From contig CAJTNI010000009.1 in assembly GCA_910577945.1 (NCBI GenBank), positions 4,671 to 68,670 on the forward strand: a stretch of DNA of 64,000 nt. The letters are read 5' to 3'. The notes under the pieces were generated by a model that worked only from the letters and a program-made list of their open reading frames with translations, did no database searches and was not told the origin of the DNA. A program made the position numbers and the translations under genes. Numbering within the stretch: the stretch's first letter is position 1; every line of letters begins with the position of its first letter. The stretch comes from an uncultured Christensenella sp. (GTDB lineage: Bacteria; Bacillota; Clostridia; Christensenellales; Pumilibacteraceae). Of the stretch, positions 15,638-23,807 are shown in pieces.

Positions 15638-16260
15638 TGTTTTTGAGCGTTAATCCCGCAGAGCGCGAGCTCGAAATCAAGCGTTCGCGGTTTATAGCGA
15701 GCGCGTATACGATAGCGAGCCGCGACGACGTAAAGCGCATAATCGCCGAGCTGTGGAAAGCGCACGGCGAGGCGCGGCACATCTGCTACGGCTTCATAGC
15801 CGACGAGACGGGCGACGATTTCGGTTACGACGACGACGGCGAGCCAAACGGCACTGCGGGCAAGCCGATATACTCGGCGATAAGCGCGGCGGGCGCGCGG
15901 CGCACGCTGATAGCGGTCGTCAGGTATTTCGGCGGAATCAAGCTGGGCGCGGGCGGGCTTACGCGCGCGTACAGACAGAGCGCGGCGGAGCTTATCGAGC
16001 ACGCGGGGCTCGTGCGGACGGAGCGATACGGCGTGTACGATATCGAATGCGACGGCGACGTTTACAAGAAATTGGCGGCGGTGCTGCGCGGCAACGGCTG
16101 CGAGACCGAACGCATTATGTACGGCGCGCGCGTCGGTATTACTGTTCTCGCGCCGCTCGCGGAAAACGATTTTTACGGCTTGCTCGCGCCGCTCGGTATC
16201 GTGCCGAGCAAGACGGGCGAGCGACTGATTGCGTTAAAGGACGGAAACGACAATGATTGA
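15637..16260 (+). CDS. YigZ/IMPACT family protein
   Basis: 207 residues. The N-terminal UPF0029/IMPACT domain shows EIKRSRFIA, DDDGEPNGTAGKPI (near residue 67) and VVRYFGGIKLGAGGLTRAY (near 92); the last 70 residues form the DUF1949 domain. Homologues have been linked to translation stress and to peptide or nucleotide binding, but no enzyme activity is agreed. The ATG overlaps the tyrS stop (TAATG), and the stop overlaps the ilvE start, so these genes are tightly coupled. Confidence 0.9.
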   Translation: MFLSVNPAERELEIKRSRFIASAYTIASRDDVKRIIAELWKAHGEARHICYGFIADETGDDFGYDDDGEPNGTAGKPIYSAISAAGARRTLIAVVRYFGGIKLGAGGLTRAYRQSAAELIEHAGLVRTERYGVYDIECDGDVYKKLAAVLRGNGCETERIMYGARVGITVLAPLAENDFYGLLAPLGIVPSKTGERLIALKDGNDND

Positions 16261-17314
16261 TATAATCGAATGCGGGCGCTTGAAGCAAAAGCCCGAAAAG
16301 GCGGACAGCTTCGGCAAGGTGTTTACCGATTACATGTACGTGCGCGAGTATGCGGACGGAAAATGGGGCAATGGCGTAATCAGACCGTTCGACGCGATAG
16401 AGCTTTTGCCGTGCTCGTCGGTGTTGCATTACGGGCAGGCGGCGTTCGAGGGATTAAAGGCGTATCGCGACGGACGCGGCACGGTAAGGCTGTTCCGCGC
16501 GCGCGATAACTTTGCGCGCATGCGCACCTCGTGCGACAGACTGTGCATTCCGCCCGTGGACGCGGACGAGGCGCTCGACGCGCTTACCGCGCTGGTCGAT
16601 TTGGAGCGCGATTGGATTCCCGTCGAGCGCGGCACAAGCCTGTATATACGCCCGTTCGTGTTCGCGTCCGACGAGTCGCTCGGCGTACACGCCGCGCATA
16701 ACTACAAGTTTATTATAATACTGTCGCCGTCGGGCGCGTACTATTCGCACGGGTTTGCGCCGGTCGCGCTCAAAGTGGAGCGCGAGTACGTGCGCGCGAG
16801 CAAGGGCGGCACGGGCGCGTACAAGGTGGTCGGCAACTACGCGGCTAGTATAAAGGCGGGCGAGCTCGCCGTGCGCGACGGATACGACCAAGTGCTGTGG
16901 CTGGACGGCGGCGAGCGCAAATACGTAGAGGAAGTCGGGTCTATGAACATATTTTTCGTGCTTGACGGCAAGGTGGTTACGCCCGCGCTCAACGGCACGA
17001 TACTGCCCGGCATTACGCGCGATTCGTGCATAAAGCTGCTCAAAGCCAAGGGAATACCCGTCGAAGAGCGGCGCGTCGATATAGCCGAGGTGCTCGACGG
17101 CGCGAAAAGCGGCGCGCTCACCGAGATATTCGGCACGGGCACCGCCGCCGTGATTTCGCCCGTGGATAGGCTGGGCGACGGCGGCGTCGATTACACGATA
17201 GGCGTGCGCGGTAAGGCGGGCGCGATAGCCGGCATGCTGTTCGATACGCTTACGGGCATACAGACGGGCGTTATCCCCGACGAGTTCGGTTGGGTAGTCA
17301 AGGTGGGAAAATAA
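16253..17314 (+). CDS. ilvE: Branched-chain amino acid aminotransferase
   Basis: 353 residues, fold type IV PLP enzyme of the long (about 350-residue) type. It interconverts Leu, Ile, Val and their 2-oxo acids. Motifs: LHYGQAAFEGLKAYR near residue 60, YIRPFVFA, GAYKVVGNYAAS (cofactor Lys near residue 190), DGYDQVLWLDG, VEEVGSMNIFFV and GTGTAAVISPV, the phosphate loop. Overlaps the yigZ stop by 8 bases and is followed 53 bases later by metY. Confidence 0.95.
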   Translation: MIDIIECGRLKQKPEKADSFGKVFTDYMYVREYADGKWGNGVIRPFDAIELLPCSSVLHYGQAAFEGLKAYRDGRGTVRLFRARDNFARMRTSCDRLCIPPVDADEALDALTALVDLERDWIPVERGTSLYIRPFVFASDESLGVHAAHNYKFIIILSPSGAYYSHGFAPVALKVEREYVRASKGGTGAYKVVGNYAASIKAGELAVRDGYDQVLWLDGGERKYVEEVGSMNIFFVLDGKVVTPALNGTILPGITRDSCIKLLKAKGIPVEERRVDIAEVLDGAKSGALTEIFGTGTAAVISPVDRLGDGGVDYTIGVRGKAGAIAGMLFDTLTGIQTGVIPDEFGWVVKVGK

Positions 17315-17367
17315 GCGACCCGAAAGCGATTGTGCATGGAAGTAAGATTGCGAGGAGTAAGCGAGAT

Positions 17368-18630
17368 ATGAGAAAAGAAACGCAATGTATACACGAGGGG
17401 TATTACCCCGAAAACGGGCAGCCGCGCGTCGCGCCAATCGCCATGAGTACGGCGTTCCGATACGATACTACCGAGCAGGTGGGCGACCTGTTCGACTTAA
17501 AGGACGACGGGTATTTCTATACGCGTCTCGGCAATCCCACGATTGCCGTGCCCGAGGGCAAGCTCGCCGCGCTCGAAGGCGGCGTCGGCGCAATGATGAC
17601 GGCGTCGGGGCAAAGCGCGTCCATGCTGTCGGTGCTCACGCTCGCGTCGGCGGGCGACAGCATAGTATCGTCGGCGGCGATATACGGCGGCACGTTCAAC
17701 CTGTTCGACGTTACGCTGCGTCGGTTGGGCATAGATTTTATATTCGCGGATTTCCGCAATTTCGACGAGGTGGAGCGCGCGATTAAGCCCAATACCAAGG
17801 CGCTGTTTTGCGAAACGCTCGCCAATCCCGCGCTGCAAATAACCGATATCGAAAAAATCGCCGATATCGCGCACCGTCACGGCATTCCGTTAATCATGGA
17901 TTCCACGTTCGCCACGCCCGTGCTGTGCAGACCGTTCGAGTTCGGCGCGGACGTGGTTATTCACAGCTCCACAAAATACCTCGACGGACACGACACGGCG
18001 GTCGGCGGGTTTATAGTCGACGGCGGAAAATTCGATTTTGCGAACGGCAAGTTCAAGGATTTCACCGAGCCCGACGCCAGCTATCACGGCGTGGCGTACA
18101 CGCGCGATTTCGGGCGCGCGGCGTATATTACCAAGGCGCGCGTGCAGCTCATGCGCGACATGGGCGCGCAGGCGTCGCCGTTCAACGCGTGGCTTACCAA
18201 CCTGGGCATGGAAACGCTGCATTTGCGCATGGAGCGGCACAGCCAAAACGCGTTGACGGTAGCCGAGTATCTAAAAAGCAATAAGCGCGTAAAAGCCGTA
18301 AGCTATCCAATGCTTGCGGGCGACCCCGAGCGCGAGCGTGCCGTAAAGTATCTCGGCGGCAAGGGCAGCGGCGTCATATCGTTCGAGCTGGACAGCCGCG
18401 AGCAGTGCGTAAAATTCATGAACGCGTTGAAGCTCGTGTCGCTGCTCGTGCACGTCGCGGATTTGAGAAGCTGCGCGCTGCACCCCGCGTCGAGCACACA
18501 CAGACAGCTATCCGACGCGGCGCTCAAAGCGTCGGGCATATCCCCGTCCTTAATCCGTTTGAGCGTGGGCTTGGAAAACGCCGACGATATTATAGACGAT
18601 TTGGCGCAGGCGTTCGACGCGGTTAAATAG
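17368..18630 (+). CDS. metY: O-acetylhomoserine aminocarboxypropyltransferase (sulfhydrylase)
   Basis: 420 residues of the Cys/Met metabolism PLP family. Length and the insertion pattern (about residues 225-260) fit MetY rather than the shorter MetB or MetC. It makes homocysteine from O-acetylhomoserine and sulfide. Motifs: YFYTRLGNPTIAVPE, PLP Lys in SSTKYLDGHDTAVGG near residue 205, and GVEHPD-like C-terminal segment SVGLENADDIIDDL. ATG 17368 is preferred for the GAGGAG at 17352-17357; an in-frame upstream start lies inside ilvE. Confidence 0.92.
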   Translation: MRKETQCIHEGYYPENGQPRVAPIAMSTAFRYDTTEQVGDLFDLKDDGYFYTRLGNPTIAVPEGKLAALEGGVGAMMTASGQSASMLSVLTLASAGDSIVSSAAIYGGTFNLFDVTLRRLGIDFIFADFRNFDEVERAIKPNTKALFCETLANPALQITDIEKIADIAHRHGIPLIMDSTFATPVLCRPFEFGADVVIHSSTKYLDGHDTAVGGFIVDGGKFDFANGKFKDFTEPDASYHGVAYTRDFGRAAYITKARVQLMRDMGAQASPFNAWLTNLGMETLHLRMERHSQNALTVAEYLKSNKRVKAVSYPMLAGDPERERAVKYLGGKGSGVISFELDSREQCVKFMNALKLVSLLVHVADLRSCALHPASSTHRQLSDAALKASGISPSLIRLSVGLENADDIIDDLAQAFDAVK

Positions 18631-18640
18631 TAGTAGGACC

Positions 18641-19603
18641 ATGAAACAATCGCAAATAATAATAGAAAATTTAAAGCGCGCGTGCGGCTTGGACGTTACG
18701 GAAACGCAATTACCGGACGCCATGCCCGCGTGCGGCGCGCTGTGCGACGAGACGCGCGGCAAAACTGTGTTCGCGCTTCCGCTCGGCGGCAAAACGTACG
18801 CATTCGAGCTGGACGGCGCGGGCGAGAACGGGCTGCGGCTCGCTCTGCTCGCGCGCGAGTACAGCCTTACGGTTGCGACGCAGCCCGTTGACGGCGATAA
18901 GGGCATGCGCGCGTTTTTGAACGGCGGCGCGACGCCCGTCGGCGTGCGCGTAGGCGCGTTCGATTATTACGTGTTCGCGGTGTATTGCAAGGACAGACAA
19001 AAGAGCGTGCTCGAATATCTGTCGGCGATGGCGGGCGCGAGCGACGTAGTTTGCGACATGACGGACGACGTGATTGCGTTTTGCAAGAAAGTGGAGAACG
19101 ACAGCGATTATCAATCGGCGGGCGAGTTTGCGGCGGTGCTGCGCGAAAATCTTGCCGAGGAAATCAAGTACGACGTCAAGATAGGCGTGGGCGGCGTCGC
19201 GCACGGCACGTCCGAGCTTGCGGCCATGTACGGGTACGCCAATTCGGCGCTCGTCAGCGGCGCGGAGTTCGACCCTATCGGCAATATTTATTCGTACAAG
19301 GAATACGCGCTTTTGAACATGCTGTACGGCTTATCCGTCGTCGAGCGCGAGCGTTACGTAAAGACCGTGCTCGACAAAAACTACCGCGCGGTGCTGAGCG
19401 ACGCCGAGCTAATGACGGCGGCGATTGCGTTCATGAACCACTCGCTCAATATTTCCGAGGCGAGCCGCAGCATGTACGTACACAGAAACACGCTTATATA
19501 TCGGCTGGACAAAATAGAAAAAATGACGGGGCTGAATATCCGCAGCTTTAACGACGCCATGACTTTCCGCGCGGCGTACCTGATTTTCAAAACGATAAAA
19601 TAG
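18641..19603 (+). CDS. PucR-type transcriptional regulator
   Basis: 320 residues. The C-terminal 60 residues are the PucR/CdaR helix-turn-helix: NHSLNISEASRSMYVHRNTL then YRLDKIEKMTGLNIRSFNDA, a signature I am confident of. The N-terminal 230 residues are an unfamiliar sensory region (alpha/beta), without PAS or GAF hallmarks I can assign. It sits 10 bases after metY in the amino-acid cluster, so it may respond to a nitrogen or sulfur metabolite, but targets cannot be inferred. Confidence 0.82.
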   Translation: MKQSQIIIENLKRACGLDVTETQLPDAMPACGALCDETRGKTVFALPLGGKTYAFELDGAGENGLRLALLAREYSLTVATQPVDGDKGMRAFLNGGATPVGVRVGAFDYYVFAVYCKDRQKSVLEYLSAMAGASDVVCDMTDDVIAFCKKVENDSDYQSAGEFAAVLRENLAEEIKYDVKIGVGGVAHGTSELAAMYGYANSALVSGAEFDPIGNIYSYKEYALLNMLYGLSVVERERYVKTVLDKNYRAVLSDAELMTAAIAFMNHSLNISEASRSMYVHRNTLIYRLDKIEKMTGLNIRSFNDAMTFRAAYLIFKTIK

Positions 19604-19628
19604 CCCGTAGACTTAAATCCGCGGGCTA
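19596..19628 (-). terminator. Terminator of the 19659 gene
   Basis: TAGCCCG (19601-19607) pairs with CGGGCTA (19622-19628); read on the minus strand the stem is followed by TTTTAT. A second hairpin, ACGGGG/CCCCGT, lies at 19628-19644. Confidence 0.65.
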
Positions 19629-19658
19629 CGGGGCAGTTCCCCGTGCACGAACGCGCCG

Positions 19659-19889
19659 CTATTTCGCGCTTTGCATATCGAAATACTTGATAATCTGCCC
19701 GAGCGTTTTTGCGGGGATTATCTTTTTGAGCGTCGCGTACAGGTCTGTGCGCGGCGTTTGCGTATACATTTGCGTGAGCAGCGAGCCGAGCGCGGCGGGG
19801 TCGGAGCTCTGCGTCAGCTTTAACAGCGCTTGCTCGCGCTCGCCGAGCTTGCCCTTCAATAACAACGGCAGCATTTGCTTAAAATCCAT
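19659..19889 (-). CDS. Small helical hypothetical protein, 76 residues
   Basis: Not recognised. It begins MDFKQMLPLLLKGKLGEREQ and reads as three amphipathic helices with no membrane segment or Cys. A good GGAG ribosome site precedes the ATG on the minus strand and a terminator follows the stop, which supports a real gene. It is divergent from another small helical protein gene at 19956, with 66 bases between, so the two may form a functional pair; this is inference from position only. Confidence 0.6.
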   Translation of the reverse strand: MDFKQMLPLLLKGKLGEREQALLKLTQSSDPAALGSLLTQMYTQTPRTDLYATLKKIIPAKTLGQIIKYFDMQSAK

Positions 19890-19955
19890 GCGTATTTACT
19901 CCTTTTGCGAACATGTATATGCCGCGGCGCATAAACTAATGCGGGAGATTACATA

Positions 19956-20228
19956 ATGCGCCGACTTAAAAATTACAGAGCGGAGACTTCCTCCGACGCC
20001 AAAACCGAGGCGGACGACCTCGCCGCCAAATACTCGGGTAAGTCCGAAAACGAGCTTATGCAGGAGCTTTTGAAAAACGTGGCGCGCGCCAAGGGCGACG
20101 GCACGTTCAGCTCCGAGCAGCTGCGCGAATTTATCGAATTCGTATCGCCCAACCTAGACGAAAAATCGCGCGCGCGGCTGGGCGAGCTGGTCGGCATGAT
20201 AAACGGCGAGAGCGCGGACAATTCGTAA
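19956..20228 (+). CDS. Small helical hypothetical protein, 90 residues
   Basis: Not recognised. A charged, probably all-helical protein: basic N-terminus (MRRLKNYRAE), then NELMQELLKNVARAK and QLREFIEFVSPNLDEKSRARL, and GELVGMINGE. No signal peptide, membrane segment or Cys. GGGAG lies about ten bases before the ATG. It is divergent from the 76-residue gene at 19659. The repeated leucine-rich helices suggest protein-protein contact, but no function can be given. Confidence 0.6.
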   Translation: MRRLKNYRAETSSDAKTEADDLAAKYSGKSENELMQELLKNVARAKGDGTFSSEQLREFIEFVSPNLDEKSRARLGELVGMINGESADNS

Positions 20229-20291
20229 CGCTGCGTTAGCAGCATAACGGCGCTCGTGTTTTGCGCGCTCGAAAAGCTGCGTATTTGTAAA

Positions 20292-21416
20292 TTACCTTGC
20301 GGCGATTTCGGACACGGCTTTTATAAAGAACTCCACCTCCGCCGCGGTGTTGTGGTAGGATAGCGAGGCGCGCACCGCGCCCGTGTTCAGCGTGCCGTAA
20401 AACTTGTGGCACAGCGGCGCGCAGTGCAATCCGCAGCGCACGGCTATGTCGTATTGCTCGCCGAGAATATCGCCGACGGTGGCGGAGTTAAGCCCATCGA
20501 TATTAAAGCAGGCGATGGTCGGCATTACGTTGTACTTGCCGTACAGCCTTACGCCGTTTATTTTGGAAAGCTCGGTGCGCAGCGTTTCGCCCAGCTTGAC
20601 AAGCCGCGCCGCGTCGCCGCGCGGTCGATTGTTATGGCAGGAAATCGCGGCGATGAGCGAGAATACCGATTGTACGGGCAGCGTGCCGCACTCGAAGCCT
20701 TCGGGCACGTCGTTCGGCTGTTCGGTTGTGTGCGACGCCGTGCCCGTGCCGCCGAACTTAATCGGTCTGAGCGGCGCGCCGTTTTTTACGCATAGGCAGC
20801 CTATGCCTTGCGGACCGTGCAATCCCTTGTGCGGCGAAAAGCACAGATAGTCGCAGCCGATTTCCTTCATGTTCACGTCGAGATAGCCGACCGATTGCGC
20901 GCCGTCCACGAGATACAGCAGCTTATGCCGTCTTGCGATGTTTCCGATTTGCGTGACGGGCGCGACTATGCCCGTAACGTTGGAAACGTGGTTGACTATA
21001 ATCATGTACGTGTCGGGGCGAATAGCGCGTTCTATATCGGCGGGGTCGATTACGCCGTGCTTATCGGGCGACACCGCCGTAAACTCCGTGCCGTAGCGCT
21101 TGCCGAGCTCGCTTACGGGGCGCAGCACGCTGTTGTGCTCGTACATTGTCGTTACGATATGTCCGCCGCGCCGCGCAGTGCCGAAAATCGCCGTGTTCAG
21201 CGCGTCCGTGCAATTCAGCCCGAATATAACCTCGTCCGCGCCGACGAGCTTGCAAACGGCTTTTCTGCCCTCGTAGACGATTGTGGCGGCTTTGACCGCT
21301 GCGGCGTGACTGCCTCTGCCCGCGTTGGCGCACAGCGCTTTTAGCGCGTAGCCATCCGACCTGATTACGCTTTCGGGCTTGACGTACGTGGTTGCGGCGT
21401 TATCCAAATAAATCAT
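20292..21416 (-). CDS. Cysteine desulfurase family protein (class V aminotransferase)
   Basis: 374 residues. Start MIYLDNAATTYVKPESV is typical of the family and follows GGAGTG on the minus strand; the longer ORF upstream runs through intergenic DNA. PLP Lys in FSPHKGLHGPQGIG near residue 197; catalytic Cys in the loop RCGLHCAPLCHK near residue 330. This is the branch found beside DUF3343 and selenium/sulfur-carrier proteins rather than IscS or SufS. It would move sulfur (or selenium) from cysteine to a carrier. Divergent from the DUF3343 gene across a palindrome. Confidence 0.88.
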   Translation of the reverse strand: MIYLDNAATTYVKPESVIRSDGYALKALCANAGRGSHAAAVKAATIVYEGRKAVCKLVGADEVIFGLNCTDALNTAIFGTARRGGHIVTTMYEHNSVLRPVSELGKRYGTEFTAVSPDKHGVIDPADIERAIRPDTYMIIVNHVSNVTGIVAPVTQIGNIARRHKLLYLVDGAQSVGYLDVNMKEIGCDYLCFSPHKGLHGPQGIGCLCVKNGAPLRPIKFGGTGTASHTTEQPNDVPEGFECGTLPVQSVFSLIAAISCHNNRPRGDAARLVKLGETLRTELSKINGVRLYGKYNVMPTIACFNIDGLNSATVGDILGEQYDIAVRCGLHCAPLCHKFYGTLNTGAVRASLSYHNTAAEVEFFIKAVSEIAAR

Positions 21417-21440
21417 GACAGAACACACTCCGAATTCATA

Positions 21441-21459
21441 TAACGGTAATAAGCCGTTA
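21441..21459. promoter_or_regulatory. Operator-like palindrome between desulfurase and DUF3343 genes
   Basis: TAACGG (21441-21446), seven bases, CCGTTA (21454-21459): a perfect 6-bp inverted repeat in the 99-base divergent region. It lies where a regulator could control both genes; unproven. Confidence 0.4.
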
Positions 21460-21515
21460 CTACTAGAAAATGCGAAATTTGACGGTTTAGAACAAAAAAG
21501 AGGAAATTTGGGAAT

Positions 21516-21770
21516 ATGCACTACATTTTTTCGTTTTCTTCGCGAAATAGCGCGATGCGGTTTTGCGATGCGGTCGTGTCGTTCGGCGGGTTCGCCAAGC
21601 TGGTCAATTCGCCGATAGAGAGCGGGGCGGGCTGCGGGCTGGCGGTCAAGTGCTCCGACTACGAGCTGTGCGAGGGCGTGCTCAACCGCGGGCATTACGC
21701 GGCGCTGCGCGCAATATACGAGTTCGACGGGGAAAACTACAAGACGCTGTACAATGCGTTCAATCAGTAA
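21516..21770 (+). CDS. DUF3343 protein, putative Se/S carrier-like
   Basis: 84 residues. It opens MHYIFSFSSRNSAMRF, a beta-strand followed by helix, and has SGAGCGLAVKC near residue 37-47, the Cys-containing loop of DUF3343 (putative Se/S carrier) proteins. Its function would be to bind or carry persulfide, which suits its place next to a cysteine desulfurase. GAGGA lies 11 bases before the ATG. The usual length for the family is 75-90 residues. Confidence 0.82.
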   Translation: MHYIFSFSSRNSAMRFCDAVVSFGGFAKLVNSPIESGAGCGLAVKCSDYELCEGVLNRGHYAALRAIYEFDGENYKTLYNAFNQ

Positions 21771-21812
21771 CGGCAAAAATATATATAATAAGGTTGAATA
21801 CCCGAATTTATG

Positions 21813-21841
21813 TTTACTTTTTTCGTTCGGCGTGGTAAAAT
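21813..21841 (+). promoter_or_regulatory. Promoter of the nth-obg-nadD unit
   Basis: TTTACT (21813-21818), 17-base spacer, TAAAAT (21836-21841). The leader of about 55 bases contains GGGCG (21850-21854) that can pair with CGCCC (21884-21888) just upstream of the nth start. Confidence 0.55.
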
Positions 21842-21903
21842 AATGCAAAGGGCGGGGTGGCGCGCTATCGCTCAGCCGCTGCGCCCGTTTACGGATATTC
21901 ACT

Positions 21904-22533
21904 ATGGAAATACTTAAAAGATTAACCGAGGCGTACCCGAACGCTACGTGCGAGCTTAATTACGGGAGCGATTTCGAGCTGTTGGTTTCGGTCATACTGA
22001 GCGCGCAGTGCACGGACAAGCGCGTCAACGCCGTTACCGCCGAGCTGTTCAAGGTCGCGAATACGCCGCAGGCGTTTTGCGATATGCCGCAGCCCGAGCT
22101 GGAAGAGCGCATCAAAAGCTGCGGACTGTACCGCAACAAGGCGGCGAGCATAAAGTCGTGCTGCAAGGAGCTTACCGAACGGTTCGGCGGCAAAGTGCCG
22201 AGCACGCGCGAGGAGCTTATGTCGCTCGCGGGCGTGGGGCGCAAGACAGCCAACGTGGTGCTCAGTATTGCGTTTAACGAGCCCGCAATCGCGGTGGATA
22301 CGCACGTGTTCCGCGTGGCGCACCGCTTGGGGCTTTCGAGCGGCAAAACGCCCGACGAGGTGGAGCGCGATTTGTGCGCGGCGTTCGAGCCGAAGGATTA
22401 TCGCGACGTGCACTTTTTGCTCATACGCCACGGCAGAGACTGCTGTCATGCGCGCAATCCCGAATGCGACGGGTGCTTTTTGAACGGGTTGTGTCCGTCG
22501 CGCGGCGCGGACAAGCCCAAGGCGAATACATAA
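21904..22533 (+). CDS. nth: Endonuclease III
   Basis: 209 residues, base-excision DNA glycosylase/AP lyase for oxidised pyrimidines. Helix-hairpin-helix LAGVGRKTANVV near residue 108 with the catalytic Lys, the catalytic Asp in VDTHVFR near 132, and the 4Fe-4S cluster loop C-x6-C-x2-C-x5-C near the C-terminus (CHARNPECDGCFLNGLC). LSAQCTDKRVN near residue 33 is also diagnostic. First gene of a unit running into obg. Confidence 0.95.
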   Translation: MEILKRLTEAYPNATCELNYGSDFELLVSVILSAQCTDKRVNAVTAELFKVANTPQAFCDMPQPELEERIKSCGLYRNKAASIKSCCKELTERFGGKVPSTREELMSLAGVGRKTANVVLSIAFNEPAIAVDTHVFRVAHRLGLSSGKTPDEVERDLCAAFEPKDYRDVHFLLIRHGRDCCHARNPECDGCFLNGLCPSRGADKPKANT

Positions 22534-22550
22534 AAACGAGACGGAGCCAT

Positions 22551-23807
22551 ATGTTTACCGACAGAGCGAAAATTTATATAAAAGCGGGCGACGGCGGCGA
22601 CGGCTGTACGTCGTTCTACACCGAAAAGTACGTGCCCAACGGCGGACCGGACGGCGGCGACGGCGGCGACGGCGGCAATATCGTAATTGCGGTCGAGCCC
22701 TCGCGCGCGTCGCTGTCCGAATACCGCTTGGGCAAGCATTATCGCGCCGAAAACGGCGGCAACGGCTCGGGCAAAAACCGCCACGGCAAAAACGGCGCGG
22801 ACACGGTGCTGTACGTGCCGCGCGGCACGGTGGTGCGCGACGCGGAAAGCGGCGCGATTATCGCCGACCTGTTCTATGCGGACGACAAAGTGACGGTTTT
22901 GGAGGGCGGCATAGGCGGCAAGGGCAACGCGCGATTCAAGTCGTCGCGCCGTCAAGCCCCCGGGTTCAGTCAAAAGGGCGAGCCGACAAAGGAGCGCGCG
23001 GTGGTTTTGGAGCTTAAAACCATTGCCGACGTGGGGCTCGTCGGGTTTCCGAACGCGGGCAAATCGACGCTGCTGTCGGTAATGACGCGCGCCAATCCAA
23101 AGATAGCCAACTATCCGTTTACCACGCTTTCGCCCAATCTGGGCGTGTGCGCGCGCGACGATTTTTCGTTCCTGATAGCCGATATACCCGGGCTAATCGA
23201 GGGCGCGAGCGGCGGCGCGGGGCTGGGACACAAGTTTTTGCGGCACGTGGACAGGACGCGGCTTATCGTGCACGTAGTGGACGTTGCTGGCACGGACGGC
23301 AGAGACCCCATATACGACTACAACACGGTCAACAACGAGCTTAAAACGTACAACGGCGAGCTTGCGGACGTGCCGCAGATAATCGCGCTCAACAAGACCG
23401 ATTGCGCGTCGCAAGAGCGGATAGACGCTTTTCGTGCGGCGGTGGACGGCGAGATATACGAGATTAGCGGAGCGACGCACGCGGGCGTGGCGGCGCTTAC
23501 GGACGCGATAATCGCAAAACTCAAAACGCTGCCGCCGCAAACGCCGATTGAGTTCGAGCCGTTTTCGTACGAAACGGCAGACCCCAATTCATTTAGCGTT
23601 ACCCGTGCCGACGACGGCGCGTTCGTGCTCGGCGGCGAGCTTATAGAGCGGCTCGCGCGCACGGTCATCTTGGAGGACCGCGACAGCTTCATGTATTTTC
23701 AGCGCAGGCTCGACACGAGCGGCGTTACAAAGCAACTAAAAAAGGCGGGTGTCAAGGACGGCGATACCGTCCGCATACTCGATACGGAGTTCACTTATGA
23801 AGAGTAA
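22551..23807 (+). CDS. obgE: Obg GTPase
   Basis: 418 residues, ribosome-associated GTPase needed for large-subunit assembly. Glycine-rich N-terminal Obg fold (residues 1-157, GGDGGDGGNIV near 40), P-loop GFPNAGKST near 165, switch TTLSPNLGV, DIPGLIEGAS, NKTD near 283, and a C-terminal OCT domain (about 340-418). ATG 22551 fits MFTDRAKIYIKAGDGG, the family's usual beginning. Its last bases overlap the start of the NadD fusion gene, whose RsfS part also acts on the large subunit. Confidence 0.96.
   Translation: MFTDRAKIYIKAGDGGDGCTSFYTEKYVPNGGPDGGDGGDGGNIVIAVEPSRASLSEYRLGKHYRAENGGNGSGKNRHGKNGADTVLYVPRGTVVRDAESGAIIADLFYADDKVTVLEGGIGGKGNARFKSSRRQAPGFSQKGEPTKERAVVLELKTIADVGLVGFPNAGKSTLLSVMTRANPKIANYPFTTLSPNLGVCARDDFSFLIADIPGLIEGASGGAGLGHKFLRHVDRTRLIVHVVDVAGTDGRDPIYDYNTVNNELKTYNGELADVPQIIALNKTDCASQERIDAFRAAVDGEIYEISGATHAGVAALTDAIIAKLKTLPPQTPIEFEPFSYETADPNSFSVTRADDGAFVLGGELIERLARTVILEDRDSFMYFQRRLDTSGVTKQLKKAGVKDGDTVRILDTEFTYEE

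Noticed and set aside
19628..19644. ACGGGG/CCCCGT hairpin as a terminator of the PucR-type gene
   Set aside because: No T-run on either side; only the neighbouring hairpin with TTTTAT on the minus strand was kept as a terminator.
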